Source: Balneola sp. EhC07 (lineage in GTDB: Bacteria; Bacteroidota; Rhodothermia; Balneolales; Balneolaceae). From it: DNA of 64,000 nt. The stretch covers positions 185,497 to 249,496 of the forward strand of contig NZ_LXYG01000012.1 in the NCBI RefSeq assembly GCF_001650905.1. The letters run 5' to 3'. Under the pieces are notes generated by a model that saw only the letters and a list, made by a program, of their open reading frames with translations, was not told where the DNA came from and ran no database searches. A program made the translations under genes and the position numbers. This document shows positions 37,323 through 45,525 of this stretch, one piece after another (within the stretch, counting starts at the first letter, position 1; every line of letters begins with the position of its first letter).

Positions 37323-38080
37323 TGACTCTATCCTGGATTGGGGCTTTATTGGTCGGACTTTCATTAGGTTTGATGGGTTCCGGAGGATCGATCCTCACAG
37401 TCCCCATTCTGATCTATATTTCCGGAGAACCTGAAAAAGCTGCTATCGCTGAATCATTGGGGATAGTTGGGTTTATCAGTTTAATAGCATCCATTCCATA
37501 CGCATTAAAAAAGCAGGTTAACTGGAGAAATGTAATCCTGTTCGGGATTCCGGGCATGGCGGGGACTTACGGCGGCGCTTATGTTGCTGGTTTTGTATCA
37601 AGTACATTTCAACTAATGCTGTTTTCGTTTGTGATGATTCTGGCAGCGGTGCTGATGCTCAGAAATAAAAAGATCACCGATGTTGATCAATCTCTTGCCA
37701 AGCAACAAAAATGGTGGCTTATTGCACTGGAAGGAGTCGTAGTTGGTGTGCTTACAGGATTAGTAGGAGTAGGCGGAGGATTTTTGATTGTACCTGCGTT
37801 AGTTATATTAGGTGGATTACCCATGCATGTGGCGATTGGAACTAGTTTGGTAATAATTGCTTTAAAAAGTTTTAGTGGATTCTATAAGTATTTTGAAGTT
37901 CTGGAATCCGTAAATCAACAAATAAACTGGGAATTGGTTTTAATTTTCAGCTTGATCGGTGCAGTGGGAAGTTTCGTCGGGAAAATTGTTGGATCTAAAA
38001 TAAGCGGTGAAAAGCTGAAGAAAGGTTTTGCGATATTTCTTCTTTTCATGGGAGTTTATATAATTTATATGAACGTTTAA
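37322..38080 (+). CDS. TauE/SafE family sulfite/anion exporter
   Basis: The 252-residue inner-membrane protein has about eight helices and the two family repeats, SLGLMGSGGSILTVPILIY near the start and VGVLTGLVGVGGGFLIVPAL in the middle. TauE/SafE proteins move sulfite, sulfoacetate or related anions. Here, coming 1 nt after a persulfide-dioxygenase-like gene, export of the sulfite product is the best guess. It is the fourth gene of the yeeE-led operon. Confidence 0.92.
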   Translation: MTLSWIGALLVGLSLGLMGSGGSILTVPILIYISGEPEKAAIAESLGIVGFISLIASIPYALKKQVNWRNVILFGIPGMAGTYGGAYVAGFVSSTFQLMLFSFVMILAAVLMLRNKKITDVDQSLAKQQKWWLIALEGVVVGVLTGLVGVGGGFLIVPALVILGGLPMHVAIGTSLVIIALKSFSGFYKYFEVLESVNQQINWELVLIFSLIGAVGSFVGKIVGSKISGEKLKKGFAIFLLFMGVYIIYMNV

Positions 38081-38105
38081 TCTGAATTAATTATTTATTG
38101 AAGAG

Positions 38106-38501
38106 ATGAAAAAATCAGTACTGATATTACTTGTTGGAATAGTTTTAGCTTCAGCATATGCACTGATCTATTTTCAAAAAGAGCGAGAGCTGCATGCTAT
38201 TTCTTCTGAGCAGGCAATAGAAAATAAAGCTCAGGTCGAGGGAATCATAATCGATGTTAGAACCGAACGGGAGTACGAAAATGGAAGTTTAAAAGGGGCT
38301 CTTGTGGGTTACAACTTAACTTCGGGTGAATTCGAAGAAAAACTCGATTCATTAGATAAATCCAAAACCTATTATCTGTATTGTGCTTCAGGCAACCGAA
38401 GTGGGAAAGCAGCCGAAATAATGAAGGAAAACGGTTTTGAAAATGTACACAACCTTGGCGGCTACAATGATCTGGTAGAAGCCGGCTTCGAAAAGAAGTA
38501 A
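38106..38501 (+). CDS. Membrane-anchored periplasmic rhodanese
   Basis: The 131-residue protein has an N-terminal signal anchor (about residues 4-23) and a single rhodanese domain with IIIDVRTEREYENGSLKGA and the active-site loop CASGNRSGK. It should transfer sulfane sulfur outside the inner membrane. It lies 25 nt after the TauE gene, so it probably belongs to the same operon and complements the cytoplasmic rhodanese of the MBL fusion. Confidence 0.9.
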   Translation: MKKSVLILLVGIVLASAYALIYFQKERELHAISSEQAIENKAQVEGIIIDVRTEREYENGSLKGALVGYNLTSGEFEEKLDSLDKSKTYYLYCASGNRSGKAAEIMKENGFENVHNLGGYNDLVEAGFEKK

Positions 38502-38516
38502 TCTCATTTATTCTAT

Positions 38517-39329
38517 ATGCAAGCATTAATGGATCTGCTAAACCAAACTCAAACCGCAGTAGCGGTAATAGGATTGGTTGCGCTTCTGCTCTATGAACAT
38601 GCTCATCCATTTTTTGATTTTTTTAAAGATTCCGGGAAACAGCGCTGGAAACATTTACTCAGAAATGCATCTCTTGGAATAGTAAATGCAGCGATTACCT
38701 CATTCCTTTTTGTGGGGATTTGGTTGTGGGCTTCCAATTGGGCAAATACCAACGACTTCGGAATTTTGAATTGGCTTGCTTTGCCGTCATGGGCTCATGT
38801 ATTCGGTGCTGTTTTATTGATGGATACATGGACGTATTTCTGGCATGTGATGAATCATCGTATTCCATTCTTTTGGAAATTTCACCGTGTTCATCACTCT
38901 GATCCGAATATGGATGTGACTACTGCAAACCGATTTCATACAGGAGAGATCATCTTCTCATCTATTTTCAGAACCGGAATTATCGTATTGATCGGATTAC
39001 ATATCTGGGAATTACTGGTGTATGAAATTCTGCTCATCATCGTTGTTCAGTTTCATCATGCAAATATCGGAGTGCCGGAAAAGCTGGACAGATTTCTAAG
39101 AATGTTTATCGTAACTCCGGCCATGCACAAGGTTCATCACTCCAGGAAGCAATCAGAAACGGACTCTAACTACAGTTCGTTATTTTCGTTCTGGGATAGG
39201 ATCTGTAAAACGTTCAATCTGAATAACGATCCTCATTCTATACACATCGGTTTGGATGAATTCGATTCCGAAGAAGATCAAAAGGTAAAGGGATTGTTCT
39301 GGATGCCGTTTAAGAAGACAGACAAATAA
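38517..39329 (+). CDS. Fatty acid hydroxylase/sterol desaturase superfamily protein
   Basis: A 270-residue membrane protein with about four helices and the eight-histidine di-iron motif set: HVMNH, HRVHHS, and after the next helix HHANIG and MHKVHHS. The superfamily hydroxylates or desaturates lipids, using O2. The role here is unknown. It starts 15 nt past the rhodanese stop and overlaps the next gene by 1 nt, so it is likely in the same transcript though its chemistry is not obviously sulfur-related. Confidence 0.9.
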   Translation: MQALMDLLNQTQTAVAVIGLVALLLYEHAHPFFDFFKDSGKQRWKHLLRNASLGIVNAAITSFLFVGIWLWASNWANTNDFGILNWLALPSWAHVFGAVLLMDTWTYFWHVMNHRIPFFWKFHRVHHSDPNMDVTTANRFHTGEIIFSSIFRTGIIVLIGLHIWELLVYEILLIIVVQFHHANIGVPEKLDRFLRMFIVTPAMHKVHHSRKQSETDSNYSSLFSFWDRICKTFNLNNDPHSIHIGLDEFDSEEDQKVKGLFWMPFKKTDK

Positions 39330-39781
39330 TGAAGCTCAAAGTCCCACCCGTTATAGTAGTTGCAATCACTATATTTTTAATGTGGGTAATCGATAGATAT
39401 CTGTCAGTGGAATTTCTTGCATTTAATGCTCCGAAATGGATCATTATTTTGACCTCAATACTTGGAATAGTTTGTATTGCGCTGGGAGTTATTCAGTTTT
39501 CTGTAAAGAAGACAACAGTAAATCCCCATAAACCGCAGGACTCTACTTCTTTGGTCAGTTCCGGAATCTATAGCATAAGCAGAAACCCAATGTATCTCGG
39601 AATGTTGATCTTGCTTGTGTTCTATGGTCTGTTTTTGGGCGATGGACTTGTATTTCTGATGCTTCCGGTATTCATTTGGTACATGAATTCATTCCAGATC
39701 AAGCCAGAAGAAGAGATGATGATTGAACTATTTGGAGATGAGTACAAAGATTATCAAAAAAAGGTAAGACGCTGGATGTGA
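39329..39781 (+). CDS. ICMT/PEMT-like membrane methyltransferase
   Basis: The 150-residue protein has four helices and the C-terminal SRNPMYLGMLIL ... EEEMMIELFGDEYKDYQKKV segments that bind SAM in isoprenylcysteine carboxyl methyltransferases and phospholipid methyltransferases. Bacterial members methylate lipids or unknown small acceptors, and some are linked to mercury or sulfur genes. The start overlaps the preceding hydroxylase stop by 1 nt. Substrate not readable. Confidence 0.85.
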   Translation: MKLKVPPVIVVAITIFLMWVIDRYLSVEFLAFNAPKWIIILTSILGIVCIALGVIQFSVKKTTVNPHKPQDSTSLVSSGIYSISRNPMYLGMLILLVFYGLFLGDGLVFLMLPVFIWYMNSFQIKPEEEMMIELFGDEYKDYQKKVRRWM

Positions 39782-39810
39782 ATCACTAGCCAAAAGGAAT
39801 ATGATAAAAC

Positions 39811-40509
39811 CTATTCTTCATTTTTATTCTCATTATATAAGTATCGAACAAAGAAGTAAGTAATAATGCTCGGAGCTAATCCTTTGGTAAACTGAAAAAT
39901 AAAGTTGAGCCAATCATTTGAAATCGGAACCAAAGAAATCTGTTGAAAGAGAAGTTCGCCGTAAGGCTGATTATCCAGAAAAAGAGTAGATATAAAGTTC
40001 CAACCAACATGGAGTCCTAAAGCAAGAAAAATGGAGTTGGTTTTAAAATAAGAATAAGCCCAAACCGCTCCTGATGCGCCGGTAATAACGAATATGTAAA
40101 CCATCGGAACCAGTCCCGCTCCAAACATACCATATGAAAACCAATGATACACCCCGAATAGAATTGCTGAACTTAAGATGGCTGCTTTATTATTAAATCT
40201 GCTGGCAAGAATATAAAGTGCGGCCCCTCGAAATAGAAGATCTTCGGTTAAAGCTGATTTAAGATGATACCACAGCGAACCAAAAATATGAGATAAACTG
40301 ATGTTGGTTTTTAATTCCCACACAGTAGATAAAACATATGTTTCGGTCAGAATTAAAATGCTTTGAATAATACTTATAAATCCAAAACCCAATAAGAACT
40401 GAATTGATCTTTCGGAAACAGGAGTAAATCCTAATACAGATAAACTCTTTTTTTCAAGTAAAAATAAAAGGAGCCAAGAGGCTCCTAAAATTATAAGTAT
40501 TCCAATCAC
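39811..40509 (-). CDS. CPBP family intramembrane protease (Rce1/Abi-like)
   Basis: The 232-residue protein has about seven helices and the CPBP motifs in order: E89-D90-x-x-F93-R94 (ED in place of the usual EE), FGVYHW with His122, and HVGWN with His167 and Asn171. Family members are membrane metallopeptidases or protein-interaction scaffolds, and in bacteria are often linked to bacteriocin immunity. No such context is seen here. It is convergent with the methyltransferase gene and lies 18 nt downstream of the DUF4342 gene. Confidence 0.88.
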   Translation of the reverse strand: MIGILIILGASWLLLFLLEKKSLSVLGFTPVSERSIQFLLGFGFISIIQSILILTETYVLSTVWELKTNISLSHIFGSLWYHLKSALTEDLLFRGAALYILASRFNNKAAILSSAILFGVYHWFSYGMFGAGLVPMVYIFVITGASGAVWAYSYFKTNSIFLALGLHVGWNFISTLFLDNQPYGELLFQQISLVPISNDWLNFIFQFTKGLAPSIITYFFVRYLYNENKNEE

Positions 40510-40527
40510 GTATCAGCTAATCTGAAG

Positions 40528-40956
40528 TTATTTCTTCTTTTTCTTGCCTACAGTTTTTTCTTCCTTCTCTTCTGTTTCCTCAGCCTTAGCTTCTTCTGTA
40601 TTTTCTTCTTCCTCATCTTCGTCTTCGGTGATCTCGATCACTTCCGCATCCACAGAATAATCGTCGTCTTCAGGATCTACTTCTTTTTCAACTAAGATCT
40701 GGTAGTCGTTGATGAACATGGCAAACATCCCGATGGCAGAAATAACCGGAGCCATTGCTCCAACAAGTGCAGCGCCTCCAACTCCAAATGCCAACTGAGT
40801 CTGAAAAACAACTTCGCCTTCTTTATTCTTGATGATAAGTTTTCGGGCACTTCCTTCCTTTATCAATTCACGGATAGAACTAATCACTTCGTTCACTCCG
40901 CCCTGTATCTCTTCGTAGACACGTTTAGCCTTGGATTTTGCTTCTTCTTTCTTCAT
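40528..40956 (-). CDS. DUF4342-domain protein with acidic tail
   Basis: The 142-residue protein has a DUF4342-like core (about residues 8-88). It comprises an amphipathic helix VYEEIQGGVNEVISSIRELI, a beta segment KLIIKNKEGEVVFQT and one hydrophobic helix FGVGGAALVGAMAPVISAIGM. It then ends in a tail of about 45 residues almost all Glu/Asp with a final KKKKK. The domain is often placed near membrane stress genes, but its function is unknown. It may form an operon with the CPBP gene 18 nt downstream. It is divergent from yifB. Confidence 0.8.
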   Translation of the reverse strand: MKKEEAKSKAKRVYEEIQGGVNEVISSIRELIKEGSARKLIIKNKEGEVVFQTQLAFGVGGAALVGAMAPVISAIGMFAMFINDYQILVEKEVDPEDDDYSVDAEVIEITEDEDEEEENTEEAKAEETEEKEEKTVGKKKKK

Positions 40957-41047
40957 GATATGTGTGATTTATGAAAATTTTTGTAAGGAATAGCTTCCGA
41001 ACTTGTCTTACTACGCAGAACAATAAAAAAAGATACAGAATAATAAT

Positions 41048-42589
41048 ATGCTAGCCAGAGTATTTTGCGCATCCACAGTTGGTGTTGATGCGCGCATCAT
41101 AGACGTAGAAACTCATCACACAAACGGAATGCCGAAATTCTTTTTGGTTGGATTGCCGGACCGTGCAGTGAGTGAATCCAGAGACCGGGTGGAAGCAGCC
41201 ATCAGAAACACAGGTTCATATTATCCCTTGGGTAGGATCACCGTAAATCTTGCTCCCGCCGATCTTCCGAAAGAAGGAAATGCTTTTGATCTGCCTATAG
41301 CAATCGGTTTGCTGCGGATGTCAGGACAGATCTACACCGAGAAACTGGAAGAAACAGTTATGCTCGGTGAATTATCACTGGATGGAAAGATCCGACCTAT
41401 TAAAGGAGTTCTTCCGGTTGCGGTGGAAGCCAAGAAGCAGGGTTTCCAATATTTGGTGGTTCCTAAAGAAAATGGAGCTGAAGCAGCAGTGGTAGAAGGA
41501 ATAGAGATCTTTGCTTTTGATCATATAAATCAGGTTAAAGATTGGTTGGAAAATCGTGGATCGATGGATCCGCTGGAAGTAGATGTGAAATCTTTTTTCA
41601 ATAATAACGGTCAGTCAAAGATTTTAGATTTCTGTGATGTGCGCGGACAGGAAAATGTGAAGCGAGGTTTAGAAATTGCAGCAGCAGGTGGGCATAATGC
41701 CATTATGGTCGGTCCACCCGGTTCAGGGAAAACAATGATGGCACGGAGAATTCCGACTATTTTACCTCCGCTTTCTTTAGAAGAAGCTTTGGAAACGACA
41801 AAGATCCATTCTGTGTCAGGGATTTTAGATGGAGGGAAAGCCTTGATCACTTCCCGTCCATTTCGGGCTCCACATCATACCGTTTCAGATGTTGCACTAG
41901 TCGGTGGTGGAAGTATCCCTATGCCGGGAGAAATTTCGATGTCACATAACGGAGTTTTGTTTCTGGATGAACTCCCAGAATTCAAACGAAGTGCTTTGGA
42001 AGTGATGCGTCAGCCACTGGAAGATGGATTTGTCTCTATTTCAAGAGCCAGAATGAGTGTGACCTATCCAAGCCGTGTGATGTTAGTTGCTTCAATGAAC
42101 CCTTCTCCATCCGGAGATTGGTATGATGCTCAGGATATGAACGGAGCTTCTTCATTAGCGATGCAACGGTATTTGGGTAAGATAAGTGGTCCGCTTTTGG
42201 ATCGAATCGATCTGCATATTGAAGTGAACAAGGTGAGTTATGATGAGTTGTCCGGGAAAGCAAAAGGGGAATCATCCCAAGAAATAAGAGAACGAGTAGT
42301 TAAAGCGAGAGAAGTTCAAACCAAACGATTCTTTGGGTTGAAGTCGGTGTATTCCAATGCACAAATGAATACCAGGATGGTTCGTAAAGTGTGCAAGCTG
42401 GATGATGCGGGTTCAGAAATCTTAAAGAAAGCAATTACATCGTTGGGACTTTCAGCCCGGGCTTACGACAGAATCCTAAAAGTCTCCAGAACTATTGCGG
42501 ATCTGGATCACTCAGAGAATATAAAACCAAATCATATTGCAGAAGCGATCCAATATCGAAGCTTAGACAGAGAAGGGTGGCTTGGCTAG
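41048..42589 (+). CDS. comM: YifB/ComM family AAA+ ATPase (Mg-chelatase-like)
   Basis: The 513-residue cytoplasmic ATPase has an N-terminal Lon-like domain (about 1-170, GLPDRAVSESRDRVEAAI) and the AAA+ Mg-chelatase domain with Walker A VGPPGSGKTMMARRIP, Walker B GVLFLDELPEF, and C-terminal GLSARAYDRILKVSRTIADL. ComM is a branch-migration helicase that integrates incoming DNA during natural transformation, and it is widespread also in non-competent bacteria. No other competence gene is nearby. A short inverted-repeat element begins 2 nt after its stop. Confidence 0.93.
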   Translation: MLARVFCASTVGVDARIIDVETHHTNGMPKFFLVGLPDRAVSESRDRVEAAIRNTGSYYPLGRITVNLAPADLPKEGNAFDLPIAIGLLRMSGQIYTEKLEETVMLGELSLDGKIRPIKGVLPVAVEAKKQGFQYLVVPKENGAEAAVVEGIEIFAFDHINQVKDWLENRGSMDPLEVDVKSFFNNNGQSKILDFCDVRGQENVKRGLEIAAAGGHNAIMVGPPGSGKTMMARRIPTILPPLSLEEALETTKIHSVSGILDGGKALITSRPFRAPHHTVSDVALVGGGSIPMPGEISMSHNGVLFLDELPEFKRSALEVMRQPLEDGFVSISRARMSVTYPSRVMLVASMNPSPSGDWYDAQDMNGASSLAMQRYLGKISGPLLDRIDLHIEVNKVSYDELSGKAKGESSQEIRERVVKAREVQTKRFFGLKSVYSNAQMNTRMVRKVCKLDDAGSEILKKAITSLGLSARAYDRILKVSRTIADLDHSENIKPNHIAEAIQYRSLDREGWLG

Positions 42590-42591
42590 TT

Positions 42592-42659
42592 AAATCCCAA
42601 ATATCAAAACCCAAATAACAAGTAAGCCTTTGGAATTTGATATTTGTTTACTGGGATTT
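42592..42659. repeat. MITE-like inverted repeat behind yifB
   Basis: AAATCCCAAATATCAAA (42592-42608) faces TTTGATATT (42636-42644) and TGGGATTT (42652-42659), the right arm carrying a 7-nt insert. The element abuts the yifB stop. It resembles AAATCCCAAA dispersed repeats that I know from related genomes, but this window has no second copy. Confidence 0.65.
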
Positions 42660-42776
42660 GTATCTCTTCGCATGTTTATGCGGTGCGATAGATGAAACAA
42701 TTTAATTATTTAAAGGTTAAGGGTAATAACAACTCAATGTGTAACAAAGTAAACAAGTATGAGAATGGAGGCAGTT

Positions 42777-42869
42777 ATGAACAGTGAAAGATATACTTAT
42801 TCGAAAAGTGGGCTTGTATTCGCACTGCCTGTTCTTATTATTATTCTTTATTTCTTGTTAACGATCTAA
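42777..42869 (+). CDS. 30-residue single-helix membrane miniprotein
   Basis: ATG at 42777 starts a 30-codon frame ending TAA at 42869. A perfect GGAGG lies at 42767-42771, with a 5-nt spacer, one of the best ribosome-binding sites in the window. The product has a polar N-terminus of about 11 residues with SER, TYT and SKS segments, then one transmembrane helix, LVFALPVLIIILYFLL. It lies in the 350-nt gap between yifB and priA. A 16-codon frame (42737-42787) ending TGA overlaps its start in another frame and could be a leader. No family is recognised. Confidence 0.6.
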   Translation: MNSERYTYSKSGLVFALPVLIIILYFLLTI

Positions 42870-42939
42870 CAGTTGATTTCAGTTAATTAATTGGATAAGC
42901 TTTCAGCCCTTTTAATAATTAAAATTAAGTGCTGAACTC

Positions 42940-45372
42940 TTGTCATCTTTTGCAGAAATAGCATTTCCAACCGCTGTTCGACGAACCTTTACATATGAAG
43001 TGCCGACTCAGTTTCAGAAGGAAATAGAAGCAGGAGTACGTGTCTGGGTTCCATTTCGTTCTCATTTTGCGATCGGGGTTATTGTACAGCTTCACGACGA
43101 AAAGCCTGACTTCAAGACAAAAGAAATCAAAAAGGTTCTGGATTCGGAACCGATCTTAACGGAAGAACTACTCAAACTTACAGAATGGATTCACAGATTC
43201 TACTTTTGTAGCTGGGGAGAAGTTATTCAGGCTGCGCTACCTGCGGGATTAAACTTCATATCCAAAAAAAGGCTGAAAGTCGGAAGTAAGAGAGGACTTG
43301 ATCTCAGAACAGAAGCAGAAAAAGAAATTATAGACGATATCCAAAAAGATGGATCTATAACTCTGGATGCAGCAAAAAAGAGATACAAAGGCACTTCATT
43401 AAATAAGGTTTTCAAAAAATTATTGAAATCAGGCGTTCTTGAGATATGGGAAGAACCAGATATCAAAGTTACGGTAAAGACCGAAAGAGCTTGGGATTGG
43501 AAGGAGGGGAAAAACAGAAAGTCTGCAATTGAGTTTTTGGAATCACAAGACAAGAGTTTTAAATGGACTGAAGCTCTGGAAGTGTTTGCTTCTGAAGAAG
43601 TGCCCATTCGAAATTCTGATACAGATGACCTGGGAATCAACACCTATTCCATCAAAAAACTGATAGATGAGAATTGGATCCGGCCGATAGAATTAGAAGT
43701 TGAACCGGATACATTAGATTTAGAGTTTAATCCGGATTTGATCAAAGAACTGAACGAAGAGCAAAGCTCGGTTTTTAGTTCCATTGAAAAATCGATCAGA
43801 GAAAAGGAATTCAATAACTTTTTATTGAAAGGAATAACCGGTAGTGGCAAAACAGAAGTATACATTCAGGCACTAAAACAAGTATTGGAAAGTGGAAGAG
43901 GCGGAATTGTTCTGGTTCCTGAAATTGCACTTACCCCACAAACAGTTTCCCGTTTTTATCGGATCTTTGGTGAAGATATTGCGGTACTTCACAGCCGAAT
44001 GAATGAAAGAGAGCGACTTGATTCCTGGAGAAAACTCCGATCCGGAGAAAAGAAAATAGCCATTGGTCCGAGATCTGCAATATTTTCTCCCGTTCAGGAT
44101 TTTGGGATCATTATTTTGGATGAAGAACACGATAATTCCTATAAACAGATCGATCCGGCACCAAGATATCATGCCAGAGAAGTGGCAATTATGCGGGCAA
44201 GCATGACGGATTCAGTAGTTATTATGGGATCTGCTACTCCGAGTATGCAAGCTCTGGAAATGACCAAGAAGGGGAAGGCAGTTCTGCTGGAACTTACAAA
44301 ACGACACGAATCTGCTAAGCTTCCGGAAGTTGAGATTTTGGATCTCAAGCAATACACAGGGGCAATGAAAGGGGAACTGGCGGTTCCGTTGCATTTAGCA
44401 ATGAAAGAAGCTCTGGCTAAAAAAGAACAAGTAATTCTGCTTTACAACCGGCGTGGATTTGCCAATTACTTACAATGCGAAACTTGTGGACATATTCCAC
44501 AAAGTCCGGAATGTTCGGTAAGCCTGACTTACCACAAAAGGAAAAACCAGTTGATCTGTCACTATTCGGGCTATTCAAGAAAAGCGGATACTAATTGCGA
44601 AAAATGCGGTTCAGAATTTCTTTCAGAACAAGGATCGGGAACCCAAAAAATTGAAGAGCAACTGGAAGAGTTATTCCCGGACGCTAGAGTTCTTAGGTTT
44701 GATCGTGATTCAACTTCTAAAAAAGGAGCACACGAAAAAATACTGGATTCATTCGGAGCAGGAGAAGCAGATATTCTGGTTGGAACTCAATTAGTGGCAA
44801 AAGGCTTGGACTTCCCAAATGTAACGGTTGTTGGAGTAACTGATGCTGATACAGAATTAGCGTTTCCATCTTTTCAATCGTCAGAGAGAATGTTTCAATT
44901 ACTGAGCCAGGTTGCAGGAAGATCAGGGCGGGGAACTAAGCCTGGAAAAGTATTTATTCAAACTCGTCAGCCTGATAATGAAGCACTTAAATTTGCTCAG
45001 AAACATGATTACGATGGTTTCGCAGTCTCAGAACTGGATTTCAGAAAAGCTTTGAACTACCCACCGTACTCCAGATTGGTAAAGTTTGTTCTGAAAGGAA
45101 AGAATGAAAGTCAGGTTCGGGTTTCAGCATTTAAACTTAAGTCGGTGCTGGAAAGATTGGTTCCTGATTTTGACTCACTGGGACCGTCGCCGGCAGCCAT
45201 TGCATGGATGAACCAATATTATTTGTGGGAAGTAATGATGAAACTCCCGACAGATAGAGGAGGAAATTTCATCGAAAGGTTATTAGATAAAGTAATGGAG
45301 GTGTACGAGTACGAATCGGAAATCAGTACAAATATTGTGCGTGTAAATATTAATGTGGAAGCCATTCGATAG
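42940..45372 (+). CDS. priA: Primosomal helicase PriA with reduced zinc-binding set
   Basis: The 810-residue replication restart helicase has the N-terminal 3'-end-binding domain (FAEIAFPTAVRRTFTYEVP), Walker A GITGSGKTEVY, DEEH box (ILDEEHD), HSRMNERERLDSW and QVAGRSGRG motifs. The start is TTG at 42940; this N-terminus matches the family. The cysteine-rich insert reads C513-x-x-C516, S522-x-x-C525, C540-x-x-S543 and C553-x-x-C556, at exactly the spacing of the eight E. coli cysteines but with two replaced by Ser. Both replaced positions belong to the same zinc site. An inverted-repeat element starts 8 nt after the stop. Confidence 0.95.
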   Translation: MSSFAEIAFPTAVRRTFTYEVPTQFQKEIEAGVRVWVPFRSHFAIGVIVQLHDEKPDFKTKEIKKVLDSEPILTEELLKLTEWIHRFYFCSWGEVIQAALPAGLNFISKKRLKVGSKRGLDLRTEAEKEIIDDIQKDGSITLDAAKKRYKGTSLNKVFKKLLKSGVLEIWEEPDIKVTVKTERAWDWKEGKNRKSAIEFLESQDKSFKWTEALEVFASEEVPIRNSDTDDLGINTYSIKKLIDENWIRPIELEVEPDTLDLEFNPDLIKELNEEQSSVFSSIEKSIREKEFNNFLLKGITGSGKTEVYIQALKQVLESGRGGIVLVPEIALTPQTVSRFYRIFGEDIAVLHSRMNERERLDSWRKLRSGEKKIAIGPRSAIFSPVQDFGIIILDEEHDNSYKQIDPAPRYHAREVAIMRASMTDSVVIMGSATPSMQALEMTKKGKAVLLELTKRHESAKLPEVEILDLKQYTGAMKGELAVPLHLAMKEALAKKEQVILLYNRRGFANYLQCETCGHIPQSPECSVSLTYHKRKNQLICHYSGYSRKADTNCEKCGSEFLSEQGSGTQKIEEQLEELFPDARVLRFDRDSTSKKGAHEKILDSFGAGEADILVGTQLVAKGLDFPNVTVVGVTDADTELAFPSFQSSERMFQLLSQVAGRSGRGTKPGKVFIQTRQPDNEALKFAQKHDYDGFAVSELDFRKALNYPPYSRLVKFVLKGKNESQVRVSAFKLKSVLERLVPDFDSLGPSPAAIAWMNQYYLWEVMMKLPTDRGGNFIERLLDKVMEVYEYESEISTNIVRVNINVEAIR

Positions 45373-45380
45373 ACTTTCAA

Positions 45381-45451
45381 AAACCACAGAGTTCACAAAG
45401 TTTAATTTCTGTCAACAGCTCAAAAAAACAATCTCGTGTTCTTTGTGGTTT
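45381..45451. mobile_element. Short MITE-like element, CCACAGAG inverted repeats, no gene
   Basis: The left end AAACCACAGAGTTCACAAAG (45381-45400) and the inverted right end GTGTTCTTTGTGGTTTA (45437-45451 at its outer part) flank about 36 bp of unique sequence. The ends match those of the gene-bearing element at 48429-48952. It begins 8 nt after the priA stop. Confidence 0.7.
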
Positions 45452-45525
45452 ATACGATATTTAAACTTGCATTCCGCCATATAAAGTTAGTATTTACGAC
45501 CTGCTTTAAACGCAATTGAAAACAG

